Assembly: GCF_002312815.1 (NCBI RefSeq)
Contig: NZ_NKQJ01000014.1
Location: 56,778 to 120,777, forward strand
Reading direction: 5' to 3'
Length of the DNA: 64,000 nt
DNA from: Agaribacterium haliotis
GTDB lineage: Bacteria > Pseudomonadota > Gammaproteobacteria > Pseudomonadales > Cellvibrionaceae
A program made the position numbers and the translations under genes. Under the pieces are notes generated by a model. That model saw only the letters and a list, made by a program, of their open reading frames with translations. It was not told where the DNA came from and did not search any database. Shown piece by piece: positions 16,831 through 25,383 of this stretch. Position 1 is the stretch's first letter; each line of letters opens with the position of its first letter.

Positions 16831-19314
16831 ATGGAAGTAAAACTGTATCAAAGCTTGGCACAGCTTGAGCCAAAACACTGGGATTACGCAAAACGATCTG
16901 TTGAAGGCCTGGACTATGACTTCCTGGCAACTGTTGAACGTTCAAAAATCAATGCGTTAAAACACAACTACGCGCTGTTTTTTGATGAGCCGGGTAACAC
17001 TTGTGGCCGGGCTAATTTCTACCAAGTAGAAATGGACTTCACCACCATGGATAAAGATATGAGTGATGAAGTCAAGGCGAGTATTAAATCGTGGTTTCCC
17101 AATTTTATGAACTTTCAAGTTTATGAAATGGGCATGTTTACGATGATTGGCGACTCGTTGGATGTTGCGTCGGAAGAATATCTTGTGCCCTGCCTTGAAC
17201 AGGTTGCTGTACATATGGATCACTACATCCGGGACCAAGGCGCTGATCTTTTATTAATGCGCGATGTGCCCTATGACAAAGCGGACTTGTACCAGCGCAC
17301 ACTTGAAGATCACGGCTTTGTGATGTGCTCGGGCTTTACCAATGCGGTCTTGCCGCTTAGCTGGAATAGTTTTGATGAATATCTTGCCTCACTTAACAGC
17401 AAAGATAGGCACAAACTTAAAACCAGCCTTAAGGTCGAGCAAAAATTTGGTATAGAAATTGAGATCAAGCGCGACTACGAAGAATTAGCAGGCGAGCTGG
17501 AAATGCTGTGGAACAAGGTTAATGCCAAAGCCAAAGACTACAGCCGGGAGAAACTGACAAAAGCATTTTTTGAGCAGTCAGCTAAAAATTTGGCGCAAAG
17601 TTCTGAGCTAATTTGTTTTCGCTATGAGGGTAAATTAGTTGCTTTTATGTACAACGTATTCAGTGGCGATGACTACACCATGCTCGACTGGGGCATCGAT
17701 TACGACTTTGCCCTGTATAACCAAACAAGCCTGTATCGTACGGCATCAGTGTTATCACTTAAGCGTGCAATCGAGCTTGGTAAAAAGAATTTTGAGATGG
17801 GTATCACCAACTATGTACCCAAAAAGTTACTCGGCGCAAAAATGCGGCCGCTGGTTTATTTTGTCAAACACAAGGACGGTTTGCGTCAAACTAAAGCGAT
17901 GGCGCGCTTATTAACTGAGAGTATCGATCACCCGGAAGTATTACATGTGAACGACTGCGGCCAGGAATTTGAGTACAACGCCGATGAGTGGCGAGCCTAT
18001 ATTGCCGATCGGCAAATTAGTCTGAGTGAAAATGATATTTTTAGCGATGCCGATAAAGAGTATAAAAAAGAGCTGCTGCGTATTGGCGGTATCTACGGTT
18101 TTTATCCGGAGTTTCACTCGCCCCAGGCGAGCTCAATTATCAGTGCCGATGGGCGCAAGGTCACTTTGCTTGGTACAAACTCGTATTTGGGTTTGAACAG
18201 TCACCCTCGGGTTGTGGCGGCTTGTATGCAGGCAACACGCGCCTACGGTACTGGCTGCAGCGGTTCACCTTTGCTAAATGGCACCTTGGATCTACACAAC
18301 CAGCTCGAAGCTGAACTCGCTGAATTTGTTAATAAAGAAAGCGCGATGCTGTGCAGTACCGGCTATCAAACTAACCTGGCGGCAATTTCTGCGCTGTGCG
18401 ACAGCGATACCCTGGTAATTATGGATGAGCGCAACCATCGCAGCCTCTACGATGGCGTAAGGCTTTCGGGGGCGGATATCGCAATGTTTCGACACCGCGA
18501 CCTCGCTCACGCCGAGCGCATACTGCGGCGCAACCGCCACCGCAGCTGTCTGTGGGTCACCGATTCGGTGTTCAGCATGGAAGGCAGTGTTGCCGACCTG
18601 AAAACCATGTGCAAACTCAAAGAGAGTTACGGTTGCCGCTTATTTGTCGACGAGAGTCACGCTATTGGCGTGCTTGGCAACGGCGGCCGCGGTGTCGCCG
18701 AGGCTCAGGGCGTACTCGATAGGGTCGATATTATTATGGGCACCTTTAGTAAGTCACTGGCGTCGCTCGGTGGTTTTGTTGCGGCCAGTGCCGACGTGAT
18801 TGATTACATCAAACACAAAGCCGGCGGCCATATTTTTTCTGCAAGCATGCCCGCCGGTGTAGTGGCATCGGTGCGCGCGGCGCTAAATATTATTCAAGAA
18901 GAGCCCGAGCGCCGCGTTCAACTTCAACAGAAATCCGCATATTTTGCCGAACAGCTGGAGCGACTTGGTTACAACATCAACTTCGACTCAACGCCAATTA
19001 TTCAGTTAATACTTGGCGACGAGACGCTCGCACTGGCCGCTTATAAAAAGTTTTATGAAGAAGGGGTGTTTGTGAACCCCGTTATTCCGCCGGCTGTACC
19101 GGCAAGCGAATGTGGTTTTCGAATTAGTTTTATGTCCACGCATGAGTGGGAAGATCTGTATCGGGCGCTCGAGGTATTTGAGCGGCTGCGCAACGACTTA
19201 GTATTAGATGAAAATGCAACTGGAGTGCAACATGCAAGCGAACGTCCTGGAAATCATCAAGCAGTATTCGAAGTGGCCTCAGAACCTGAAGGAGAACTCA
19301 CGCTTTGTGGATGA
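16831..19314 (+). CDS. GNAT/FemAB-like and alpha-oxoamine synthase fusion
   Basis: An 827-residue two-domain enzyme. Residues 1 to about 390 are a FemAB/GNAT-type acyltransferase module (WNSFDEYLASLNSKDRHKLK, then ELICFRYEGKLVAFMYNVF, and LYRTASVLSLKRAIELGKKNFEMG). Residues about 400-805 are an alpha-oxoamine synthase of the 8-amino-7-oxononanoate synthase/serine palmitoyltransferase family: LLGTNSYLGLNSHPRV, YGTGCSGSPLLNG, CSTGYQTNLAAI, VDESHAIGVLGNGGRG, and GTFSKSLASLGGF with the PLP Lys641. Such enzymes condense an acyl-thioester with an amino acid and lose CO2, giving an amino ketone. An ACP gene overlaps its 3' end and a FAAL-type ligase follows, so the acyl donor is probably that ACP. 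Fusion to the GNAT part is unusual. Confidence 0.9.
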   Translation: MEVKLYQSLAQLEPKHWDYAKRSVEGLDYDFLATVERSKINALKHNYALFFDEPGNTCGRANFYQVEMDFTTMDKDMSDEVKASIKSWFPNFMNFQVYEMGMFTMIGDSLDVASEEYLVPCLEQVAVHMDHYIRDQGADLLLMRDVPYDKADLYQRTLEDHGFVMCSGFTNAVLPLSWNSFDEYLASLNSKDRHKLKTSLKVEQKFGIEIEIKRDYEELAGELEMLWNKVNAKAKDYSREKLTKAFFEQSAKNLAQSSELICFRYEGKLVAFMYNVFSGDDYTMLDWGIDYDFALYNQTSLYRTASVLSLKRAIELGKKNFEMGITNYVPKKLLGAKMRPLVYFVKHKDGLRQTKAMARLLTESIDHPEVLHVNDCGQEFEYNADEWRAYIADRQISLSENDIFSDADKEYKKELLRIGGIYGFYPEFHSPQASSIISADGRKVTLLGTNSYLGLNSHPRVVAACMQATRAYGTGCSGSPLLNGTLDLHNQLEAELAEFVNKESAMLCSTGYQTNLAAISALCDSDTLVIMDERNHRSLYDGVRLSGADIAMFRHRDLAHAERILRRNRHRSCLWVTDSVFSMEGSVADLKTMCKLKESYGCRLFVDESHAIGVLGNGGRGVAEAQGVLDRVDIIMGTFSKSLASLGGFVAASADVIDYIKHKAGGHIFSASMPAGVVASVRAALNIIQEEPERRVQLQQKSAYFAEQLERLGYNINFDSTPIIQLILGDETLALAAYKKFYEEGVFVNPVIPPAVPASECGFRISFMSTHEWEDLYRALEVFERLRNDLVLDENATGVQHASERPGNHQAVFEVASEPEGELTLCG

Positions 19315-19480
19315 CCTTGGTTACGACTCTTTTAATATGATGATGGCCATCAGTGATATTGAAGATCTACTTGATATAGCTATACCGTCAAAGCGTTTAG
19401 GGGCGGTGATCAGCGTGAAAGATCTTAAAGAAATTCTGCGTGAGTTTAATGCGCTAGCGTTAGAAGAGCAGGTGTCTTAA
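19232..19480 (+). CDS. Acyl carrier protein
   Basis: An 82-residue acyl carrier protein, the likely tether for the acyl chain used by the oxoamine synthase. Four-helix ACP pattern: VLEIIKQYSKWP, RFVDDLGYDSFNMMMAISDIEDLLDIAI, then KDLKEILREF. The phosphopantetheine site is Ser33 in the GYDSF motif (the common DSL with Phe instead of Leu). The start at 19232 is chosen because GGAG precedes it by about 7 bases; in-frame ATGs slightly upstream have no such site. It overlaps the synthase gene by 83 bases in another frame and its stop overlaps the next start by one base, so the three products are tightly coupled. Confidence 0.88.
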   Translation: MQANVLEIIKQYSKWPQNLKENSRFVDDLGYDSFNMMMAISDIEDLLDIAIPSKRLGAVISVKDLKEILREFNALALEEQVS

Positions 19481-21135
19481 TGAGGCGAGAAGGCAGTTTT
19501 GATCTAGCTTGTGAACTGTGGCACGGGCTGTTAGAGAGCGATGAGCGCGGCATCCATTTTTTTGATGAAGAGACACTAAGCTTCAGCTTTTACTCCTATC
19601 GTAGCTTGTTATTAAGGGCGGCCCAGGTGGCGCTTAGTTTGGAGCAGTTGGGTGTTAACGCCAAGCACCGGGTTCTTTTGTGTGCGCAAAATAGCCCTGA
19701 GTTTGTTTTAACCTGGCTTGCGCTGTGGATGCGAGGCGCAACACCTGTGCCAATGCCCCCATCGATGACGATGTCGGGCAATGGCGGTTTTAGTTCGCGG
19801 GTTGCACCACTGCTCAAGCATCACCAGTTCTTTATTTGTGAACAAAACGATCATGTGATTTGGCAGAGCCTTGAGCATGCAGCCGATGTTCAGTTTATTT
19901 CCATGAAATCGCTTTGCCGCTCTGCTTTGCGTGAAGATATCTCGAAACTTAGCGTACCTGAGCTTAACTCTACCAAGCACTGGGACGAAGAAGCATTTAT
20001 TCAATATACCTCGGGCAGCACCAGTGCTCCGAAGGGCATTGTTATAAGTTACCGAAATGTTTTTCACAATGTTGATGAAATATTTAGGCGTATTCATCCG
20101 GACCCAGAGCGCGATAGCTATATATCCTGGCTGCCTACTTATCACGACTATGGTTTGATCGCTAATTTTATGCTTTGTTTGATGAAACAGGTAAGCCTGG
20201 TTTTGGTTAGCCCATTTTATTTTGTTAAGCGACCACTGAAATTCCTAAAGTTTGTCGAAGATTTTCAGGCTAGTTATTTATGCATGCCAAACTTTGCGCT
20301 GGAGATGATCAATCGAAGTTTGAGCCTTAAAGCGCCGGCACCGGAAAATTTAAATCTGAGTTCGCTTAAATGGTGGTCTGTTGCTGCCGAGCCCATCTCG
20401 ATTGATGCAATCACCACGCTTGAGAAAAACTTAGCTTGTTATGGCCTGCGCTCGGGTGTTTTTAACCCGTCCTACGGGTTGGCAGAAGCGACCGTCGGTG
20501 TTTCGGGTAAAGGACCAGATGGCGGTATCTCGATTTACGGAGATAAACATAAATATGTATGTAATGGCCCGTTTTTAGATGGGTTTGATTACGAGATACG
20601 CGACCCCGACAAAGATGGCGCAGGGCGTTTGCATATCCGCAGTGATAGTGTTGCTCGCTGGGTTTATGTCAATGGCGATAAACAGAGCTTGGTTGACGAG
20701 CGAGGTTTTGTAGATACTCGCGATATTGCTTTGATGCACGATGGCGAGCTGGTGGTGTTTGGCCGCGGTGATGAAATGTTTTGCCGCAACGGCGAAAACG
20801 TTTTTCCCTACGATGTTGAGTCGTATGTGCGCAAGCAGCAAGCTCTGCAGGTTCGCCGGGTAGCTTGTTTTAACTTAGATGACGGAGCGCAGGGGCGTTT
20901 GGTTTTATTGGTTGAGAGCAGAATCAAAGATAAAAATGTGTTTCTAGATTTAGCTGAAAGTTTAAATCAAAAAATATTTTCGGAGATTGGCATTGCCGTT
21001 GACGATCTGGTCTTGGTGAAGGCGCACAGCATACCGGTGACTACCAGCGGTAAAATTCAGCGCTCAAAAGCTGCTGAGCTCTACCGCCTGGGTGAGTTTG
21101 CCAGTGTAACCCAGTGTGAACTAGATCTTAGTTAA
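19480..21135 (+). CDS. Fatty acyl-AMP ligase-like enzyme
   Basis: A 551-residue ANL-superfamily enzyme closest to fatty acyl-AMP ligases that load acyl chains on carrier proteins. Motifs are IQYTSGSTSAPKGIVISYRNV (phosphate loop, near residue 175), SWLPTYHDYGLI, NPSYGLAEATVGVSG (FAAL-like wording of the A5 region), DTRDIALMHDGELVVFGRGDEMFCRNGENVFPYDVE, and an intact C-terminal TTSGKIQRSK with the adenylation Lys. It starts one base inside the ACP stop, so it is the probable enzyme charging that ACP. Chain length cannot be read from the sequence. Confidence 0.88.
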   Translation: MRREGSFDLACELWHGLLESDERGIHFFDEETLSFSFYSYRSLLLRAAQVALSLEQLGVNAKHRVLLCAQNSPEFVLTWLALWMRGATPVPMPPSMTMSGNGGFSSRVAPLLKHHQFFICEQNDHVIWQSLEHAADVQFISMKSLCRSALREDISKLSVPELNSTKHWDEEAFIQYTSGSTSAPKGIVISYRNVFHNVDEIFRRIHPDPERDSYISWLPTYHDYGLIANFMLCLMKQVSLVLVSPFYFVKRPLKFLKFVEDFQASYLCMPNFALEMINRSLSLKAPAPENLNLSSLKWWSVAAEPISIDAITTLEKNLACYGLRSGVFNPSYGLAEATVGVSGKGPDGGISIYGDKHKYVCNGPFLDGFDYEIRDPDKDGAGRLHIRSDSVARWVYVNGDKQSLVDERGFVDTRDIALMHDGELVVFGRGDEMFCRNGENVFPYDVESYVRKQQALQVRRVACFNLDDGAQGRLVLLVESRIKDKNVFLDLAESLNQKIFSEIGIAVDDLVLVKAHSIPVTTSGKIQRSKAAELYRLGEFASVTQCELDLS

Positions 21136-21149
21136 GCAAAGAGGCACTT

Positions 21150-21557
21150 ATGCAACAGCCACTACAAGAGCAGCACACATTAATTATTTCTGCGTTAGCA
21201 CAAGGCTTATTGCCTCAGACCGGCTCCATTCCCGGTGCACATCAATTACCTGTGACACAAATGATTGCCGATGTTGTTGTGCAATGGGATTCCGGCCAGC
21301 GCGAAATCTTTGAGCAGAGTTTGTTATATGTCGACGGGCTTGCACTTGACTTACTCGGTGCAAGGCTTGTTGATCTGAGCGACGATCAAGCGGTTCATTT
21401 TGTTTCGCTTATTGCTCAGTCCGAAGAGCTCAGCGACTTTTGGGAGCCGATGCGAAAGCTATTGGTGCTTAATTATTACGCGTTGCCGCCGGTTTATAGC
21501 GAACTTGGTTTTCCCGGGCCAAGCATAGACAACGGCGGGCTTTCCGCGTTTGCTTAA
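21150..21557 (+). CDS. Gluconate 2-dehydrogenase subunit 3-like protein, no Tat signal
   Basis: A 135-residue protein resembling the small subunit (subunit 3) of gluconate/sorbitol-type GMC dehydrogenases. The matching parts are IISALAQGLLPQTGSIPGAHQLPV near the N-terminus, a central helix with DLLGARLVDLSDDQAVHFVSLI, and LNYYALPPVYSELGFPGPSI, where the family has LgfpGP. Usual members begin with a twin-arginine signal that carries the GMC subunit across the membrane; this one has none. The GMC gene is next after a 121-base gap, and a small Tat-signal protein is encoded at the end of the cluster (25384). It is probably a partner of the GMC enzyme. Confidence 0.68.
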   Translation: MQQPLQEQHTLIISALAQGLLPQTGSIPGAHQLPVTQMIADVVVQWDSGQREIFEQSLLYVDGLALDLLGARLVDLSDDQAVHFVSLIAQSEELSDFWEPMRKLLVLNYYALPPVYSELGFPGPSIDNGGLSAFA

Positions 21558-21678
21558 GTGAAAACGCCAGCTTCAGTAATCGTGAATTGCGATATTGGTA
21601 TTTGTGCTCAGGCGTATAGATATTTGGGTATACAGGTATTTTTGTATACAAGCATAGGGATATATAGGCATTATTATT
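21558..21678 (+). promoter_or_regulatory. AT-rich gap inside the cluster with GTATAC repeats
   Basis: In an otherwise tightly packed gene run this 121-base gap is AT-rich and repetitive: GTATAC occurs twice (about 21629 and 21647) 18 bases apart, and variants of ATATTTGGGTATACAGG and ATAGGGATATATAGGC follow. It could hold an internal promoter or a regulator site for the GMC-flavoprotein-SDR half of the cluster. No -35/-10 pair can be named with confidence. Confidence 0.3.
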
Positions 21679-23346
21679 ATGGGCTTTACTTCGAAAATTC
21701 AATCGCACTACGACGTTGTAGTTGTTGGCGCAGGCGCTGCGGGCGCAGCCTATATTCAGCGTTTGACTGAAAGCGGTTTGCGAGTGTTGGCGATAGAAAA
21801 AGGTCCGTTTTTTAAAAATCATCGCGATGATTTTATTGAGAACGAGCTTGGCATATTTAATCACCTCTGGGATAGCAGCAGCTACGAAGTCGAAGGTGAT
21901 GCGTTTCGTGCGACACCTAATTTGGGCCGAGCTGTTGGCGGAGGAACACTTGCGTGGACGGCTGTTGCACTGCGTTTTTTTGAGCGCGATTTTCACTTTA
22001 AAAAACATTGGAAAGTTCCTGCGCAAAGCTCGGTGACAAACTGGCCCATTTCGCTAAAAGATCTGGATCTTTATTATCAGCAGGCCGAGCTTCATATGGG
22101 CGTTTCGGGCACTGCCACAGTTTGGGATCAGCCAAATGCAGCGCTTCCTCCCAATCCCGCTTTGGATTTTTACCCCGGTTCAAATCAGCTAAAAACAGGC
22201 TTTGATAAGCTCGGTTATCGCTGGGCGCCCGGGCGAATTGCAACAAATTCCAGGCCTTACAACAACGCATCGGAATGTTTGCACTGTGGCTTTTGCCGTT
22301 CTGGTTGTCGTGTTGACGCTAAATATCAAGCCGATAAGGTATTAATCGAGCCGGCCCTGGCGAGCGGTTTTCTCGATTTGGCCTACGAGTGTACGGTTGT
22401 TGAACTGTTAACAAGTGGTGACGGCAAACAAATTACTGCTTTGCGTTTTGTTGACGATCAAAGTGGTGAAGAGTTGAAGGTTTCGGCTGAGCACGTTGTA
22501 CTGTGTAATAACCCGTTTGAAACCACGCGCTTGTTATTAAATTCTGCTAACGATGCCCACCCCAATGGCATTGGGAATAAATTTGATCAAGTCGGCCGTC
22601 ACTTCTTTTGCCATTTAGGTGTTGTCGGTTTGGGTTTTACCGAACAGGATTTGCGTGCTAGCACAGGCCATAATATGGGCAATATTATGAGCCTTGACCC
22701 GTGTAATCAGGGGCGCGATAAAAACTACGTTGGTGGTTTTACCCTGCTGTCACTAAATGGTGCCGGCGCAGGTGTTGCTGCGATTGACCCGCTTGAGCAC
22801 TTCCAGGGGCCGGAGCTTCAGGAAAAAATGTCGCGCTTTAACAGAGCCTTATTTATGGTGTCGTTTATTGAAGGGCTTCCCGCTGAACACAATCGTATTC
22901 GCCTCGGCCAAAGCTTGGATAGTTATGGGCTGCCACAAGCGAAAGTAGAGTATGACTACCTGGAAAATGACCTGCTTGCACTTGCCGATGCCAGACAGGC
23001 GATGGCCGATGTGATGACTGAAGCAGGCGCTGGTGATGTACATGTTTCGCGTGAGTTTGAAGCACATCCGATGGGGGGCATGCGCATGGGTAACTCCCCA
23101 TCACAATCTGCGACGGATAAATGGGGCAGGGTGCACGGCTTAAACAACTTATGGGTTGGCGGTGCTTCGCTGTTTGTTTCTGGAAGCTCGGTAAATCCAA
23201 CGCTTACGATTCACGCTCTGGCACTGCGTTCAGCTGAAAAGCTAGCGAAAACTTTTGCCCAACAAAAGAAACAGAAGCAGCAACAGAAAAAAGACCAAAA
23301 AAAGAACAAACAATCCAGTCTTAACAGCGAGCGAGCTTACGCATGA
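21679..23346 (+). CDS. GMC-family FAD oxidoreductase with Cys cluster
   Basis: A 555-residue FAD-dependent GMC oxidoreductase (glucose/choline dehydrogenase class). The Rossmann motif VVVGAGAAGAAYIQRLTESG is at about residue 16, GRAVGGGTLAWTAVALRF follows, and the C-terminus has HPMGGMRMG and NLWVGGASLFVSGSSVNPTLTIHALALR with the catalytic His/Asn region. A CLHCGFCRSGC cluster near residue 200 resembles the iron-sulfur cysteines of FAD-dependent dehydrogenases that pass electrons to quinone or cytochromes. It ends with a Lys/Gln-rich tail (about residues 530-550). It likely oxidises a hydroxyl of the product. The next start overlaps its stop (ATGA). Confidence 0.9.
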   Translation: MGFTSKIQSHYDVVVVGAGAAGAAYIQRLTESGLRVLAIEKGPFFKNHRDDFIENELGIFNHLWDSSSYEVEGDAFRATPNLGRAVGGGTLAWTAVALRFFERDFHFKKHWKVPAQSSVTNWPISLKDLDLYYQQAELHMGVSGTATVWDQPNAALPPNPALDFYPGSNQLKTGFDKLGYRWAPGRIATNSRPYNNASECLHCGFCRSGCRVDAKYQADKVLIEPALASGFLDLAYECTVVELLTSGDGKQITALRFVDDQSGEELKVSAEHVVLCNNPFETTRLLLNSANDAHPNGIGNKFDQVGRHFFCHLGVVGLGFTEQDLRASTGHNMGNIMSLDPCNQGRDKNYVGGFTLLSLNGAGAGVAAIDPLEHFQGPELQEKMSRFNRALFMVSFIEGLPAEHNRIRLGQSLDSYGLPQAKVEYDYLENDLLALADARQAMADVMTEAGAGDVHVSREFEAHPMGGMRMGNSPSQSATDKWGRVHGLNNLWVGGASLFVSGSSVNPTLTIHALALRSAEKLAKTFAQQKKQKQQQKKDQKKNKQSSLNSERAYA

Positions 23347-24626
23347 AAACAGTCGTTATTGGCGCCGGCTTGGCCGGTCTTATCTGCGCTTTGCGTCTAC
23401 AAAAGAGCGGTTGTGATGTGCTGCTGGTTGAAAAAGCACAGCGCGTAGGCGGCTTGTGTGGCACCTTTTTTCGGGACGGTTATGAATTTACCATTGCATG
23501 CAACGATTTTGGCTGGGGTTTGGTTGAAGAGCTCAATGAGCTCGGTGTGAACTGTGAGTTTGAAAGCAAGAAAACCCAGGTGTTTTACCGCGATCAAAAA
23601 CCGACTAAAAAGCAGCTAACGATACAGCTGCCGCCGGGGCCCGGGCTTTTAGCTAAGTTACTTGGCCGCCAGCCACTGCAGTTTTTGGCGTTTATCTGGG
23701 GCATTGTTAGAGCGAACATGGGGCTTCAAACAGGTAATCTTCAAAGTTTTGCCCAGCGTTTTTTAAAGCCGGGGCCTGTGCGCGATTTAGTGGAGTTGCC
23801 TGCGTATCTGATGGGGGTTGCTCCGTACGACTTGGCAAACAGTTACGCTTTGTATGATAAAAAATTTGGTTACAACTACGCCAAGCCCGCCTGCCCGGTT
23901 GGCGGGCCACAGAAAATGGCCGATGCCATTGCCGAGGCGTTTGTACAGGCCGGCGGTGAACTGGTGTTAGCTGACGCCGTTGATAAGCTGGATTCCTGTG
24001 ATGGCGGGCACACACTGCAGCTAGCCAGCGGCCGCAAAATTCTCGCAGACAAACTTGTCGATACACGTGAGCGGCCGGCTCCTTGTGGAGTAAAACGCGG
24101 TGTGGCGCTAAGTATGTTGTTACTTGTGGTCGACAAGCGCTACAAATTCCCCGAAGGGGTACACACCCTTATTCACTATCCAGAGTGTGCTGAGCAGTGG
24201 GCCGAAAAAATTGATCAGGGTCTGTTGCCCACAGATTTTGCTTTTCATATTTTTAAAAGTGACTTAGATGCAAAAGCAGATCACTACAGCTTAAATTGTT
24301 TTTTTTATTTTCCCCGGGGGCAAGAGCAGCCAAACCAGCAATGTCGCGACTTTTATTTGGACTATATCGATCAGCATCTGGAGCAGTTACTGCCAGGAGT
24401 GAAAAAAAGTCTGATTTACCAGCAGCTGTTCAGCGCTGCGGATTTTGCTGAAGAGCACAAGATGAGTAGCCGGGTTATGCCGAGTATTGGTATCGACAAG
24501 GTTAGGCAGCACGATGCCGAAGCGAAACTGTGGTGTGCCGGGCACAGCGTGTGGCCGCCCGGAGATCACGCCGGTGCGGCAGCGCTTTCTGGGCGTTTAG
24601 TCGCCGAGGCAATTTTGGCAGATTAA
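23343..24626 (+). CDS. Phytoene desaturase/isomerase-like FAD oxidoreductase
   Basis: A 427-residue FAD-binding protein of the amine oxidase/phytoene desaturase class. The N-terminal dinucleotide motif reads VVIGAGLAGLICALRLQKSG, with the following acid-ending strand and the typical VGGLCGTFFRDGYEFTIACNDFG. The C-terminal FAD motif is KLWCAGHSVWPPGDHAGAAALSGRLVAEAI. Family members desaturate or isomerise long isoprenoid or acyl chains, or saturate retinoid-type double bonds. No carotenoid genes are near, so a role on the cluster's lipid is more likely. It overlaps the GMC gene by four bases and is followed after 12 bases by the SDR gene. Confidence 0.85.
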   Translation: MKTVVIGAGLAGLICALRLQKSGCDVLLVEKAQRVGGLCGTFFRDGYEFTIACNDFGWGLVEELNELGVNCEFESKKTQVFYRDQKPTKKQLTIQLPPGPGLLAKLLGRQPLQFLAFIWGIVRANMGLQTGNLQSFAQRFLKPGPVRDLVELPAYLMGVAPYDLANSYALYDKKFGYNYAKPACPVGGPQKMADAIAEAFVQAGGELVLADAVDKLDSCDGGHTLQLASGRKILADKLVDTRERPAPCGVKRGVALSMLLLVVDKRYKFPEGVHTLIHYPECAEQWAEKIDQGLLPTDFAFHIFKSDLDAKADHYSLNCFFYFPRGQEQPNQQCRDFYLDYIDQHLEQLLPGVKKSLIYQQLFSAADFAEEHKMSSRVMPSIGIDKVRQHDAEAKLWCAGHSVWPPGDHAGAAALSGRLVAEAILAD

Positions 24627-24638
24627 GGCGAATGAACA

Positions 24639-25376
24639 ATGGATTTTAACAACAAGCGTGTGTTGATAAGTGGTGGCAGTTCGGGCATCGGCCGTGCGTT
24701 GGTAGTGAACTTGTTAAATCAAGGCGCGAGCGTTTTTACCTGTGCTCGCGATGTTTCTACGCTGGTAGAGCTACAAGATCAGTACCCGCAGCTACATGTT
24801 GTGCAGGCAGATATTTGCTTGGCAGAGCACCGGCAGAGAATCTTTAATGAAATTTTACGCAGTGGTGAGACGCTGGATGCGCTGTTTAACAATGCCGGTG
24901 TTCAATACGCGGTTGAGATTGGCACTGCTGGCGATGAGCTCACTCAGCAAATAGAGCAAGAGCTGCAGATCAATCTATGCGCACAGTTGCAGATGTGCGA
25001 CAAGTTTTTACCCTTATTAAAAAAATCTGAGCGCGCTTTAATTGTCAATGTCAGCTCGTGTTTGGCTTTGACGCCCAAGCGCAGCGCCCCTGTTTACTGT
25101 GCTAGTAAAGCTGCTATCTCGAGTTTCAGCCGCGCTTTGGCGTATCAGTTGGAGGGCAGCAATGTTGCCGTTGCGGTTATCTACCCGCCGCTGGTTGATA
25201 CTTCAATGACCGCCGGGCGCGAAGCAAAGACTATCAGTGCTGAAAGCTGTGCTGAGGACATCGTTGCCCAGCTTGGTCGGGGGCGCAGGCAGGTTTTTGT
25301 TGGCAAGGCACGCGCACTTAGACTTATCCACCGCGTGTTCCCCGGTTTGGCGGCAAGGATTCTAAAGAACAGTTGA
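24639..25376 (+). CDS. Short-chain dehydrogenase/reductase
   Basis: A 245-residue classical SDR (DltE-like). The cofactor motif is ISGGSSGIGRALVV (TGxxxGxG type) at residues 9-22, NNAGVQ stabilises the central sheet, the catalytic Ser is in VNVSSCLALTP and the catalytic Tyr/Lys in VYCASKAAISSF. In a cluster with an oxoamine synthase the simplest reaction is reduction of the amino ketone to the amino alcohol, as 3-ketosphinganine reductase does after serine palmitoyltransferase. That assignment is by pathway analogy. It is the penultimate gene of the run. Confidence 0.92.
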   Translation: MDFNNKRVLISGGSSGIGRALVVNLLNQGASVFTCARDVSTLVELQDQYPQLHVVQADICLAEHRQRIFNEILRSGETLDALFNNAGVQYAVEIGTAGDELTQQIEQELQINLCAQLQMCDKFLPLLKKSERALIVNVSSCLALTPKRSAPVYCASKAAISSFSRALAYQLEGSNVAVAVIYPPLVDTSMTAGREAKTISAESCAEDIVAQLGRGRRQVFVGKARALRLIHRVFPGLAARILKNS

Positions 25377-25383
25377 GGTAACT

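Noticed and set aside
21558..21770. A 70-codon frame overlapping the GMC gene start
   Set aside because: It begins at a GTG right after the previous stop without a ribosome site, is made largely of the repetitive spacer and runs into the GMC gene out of frame.
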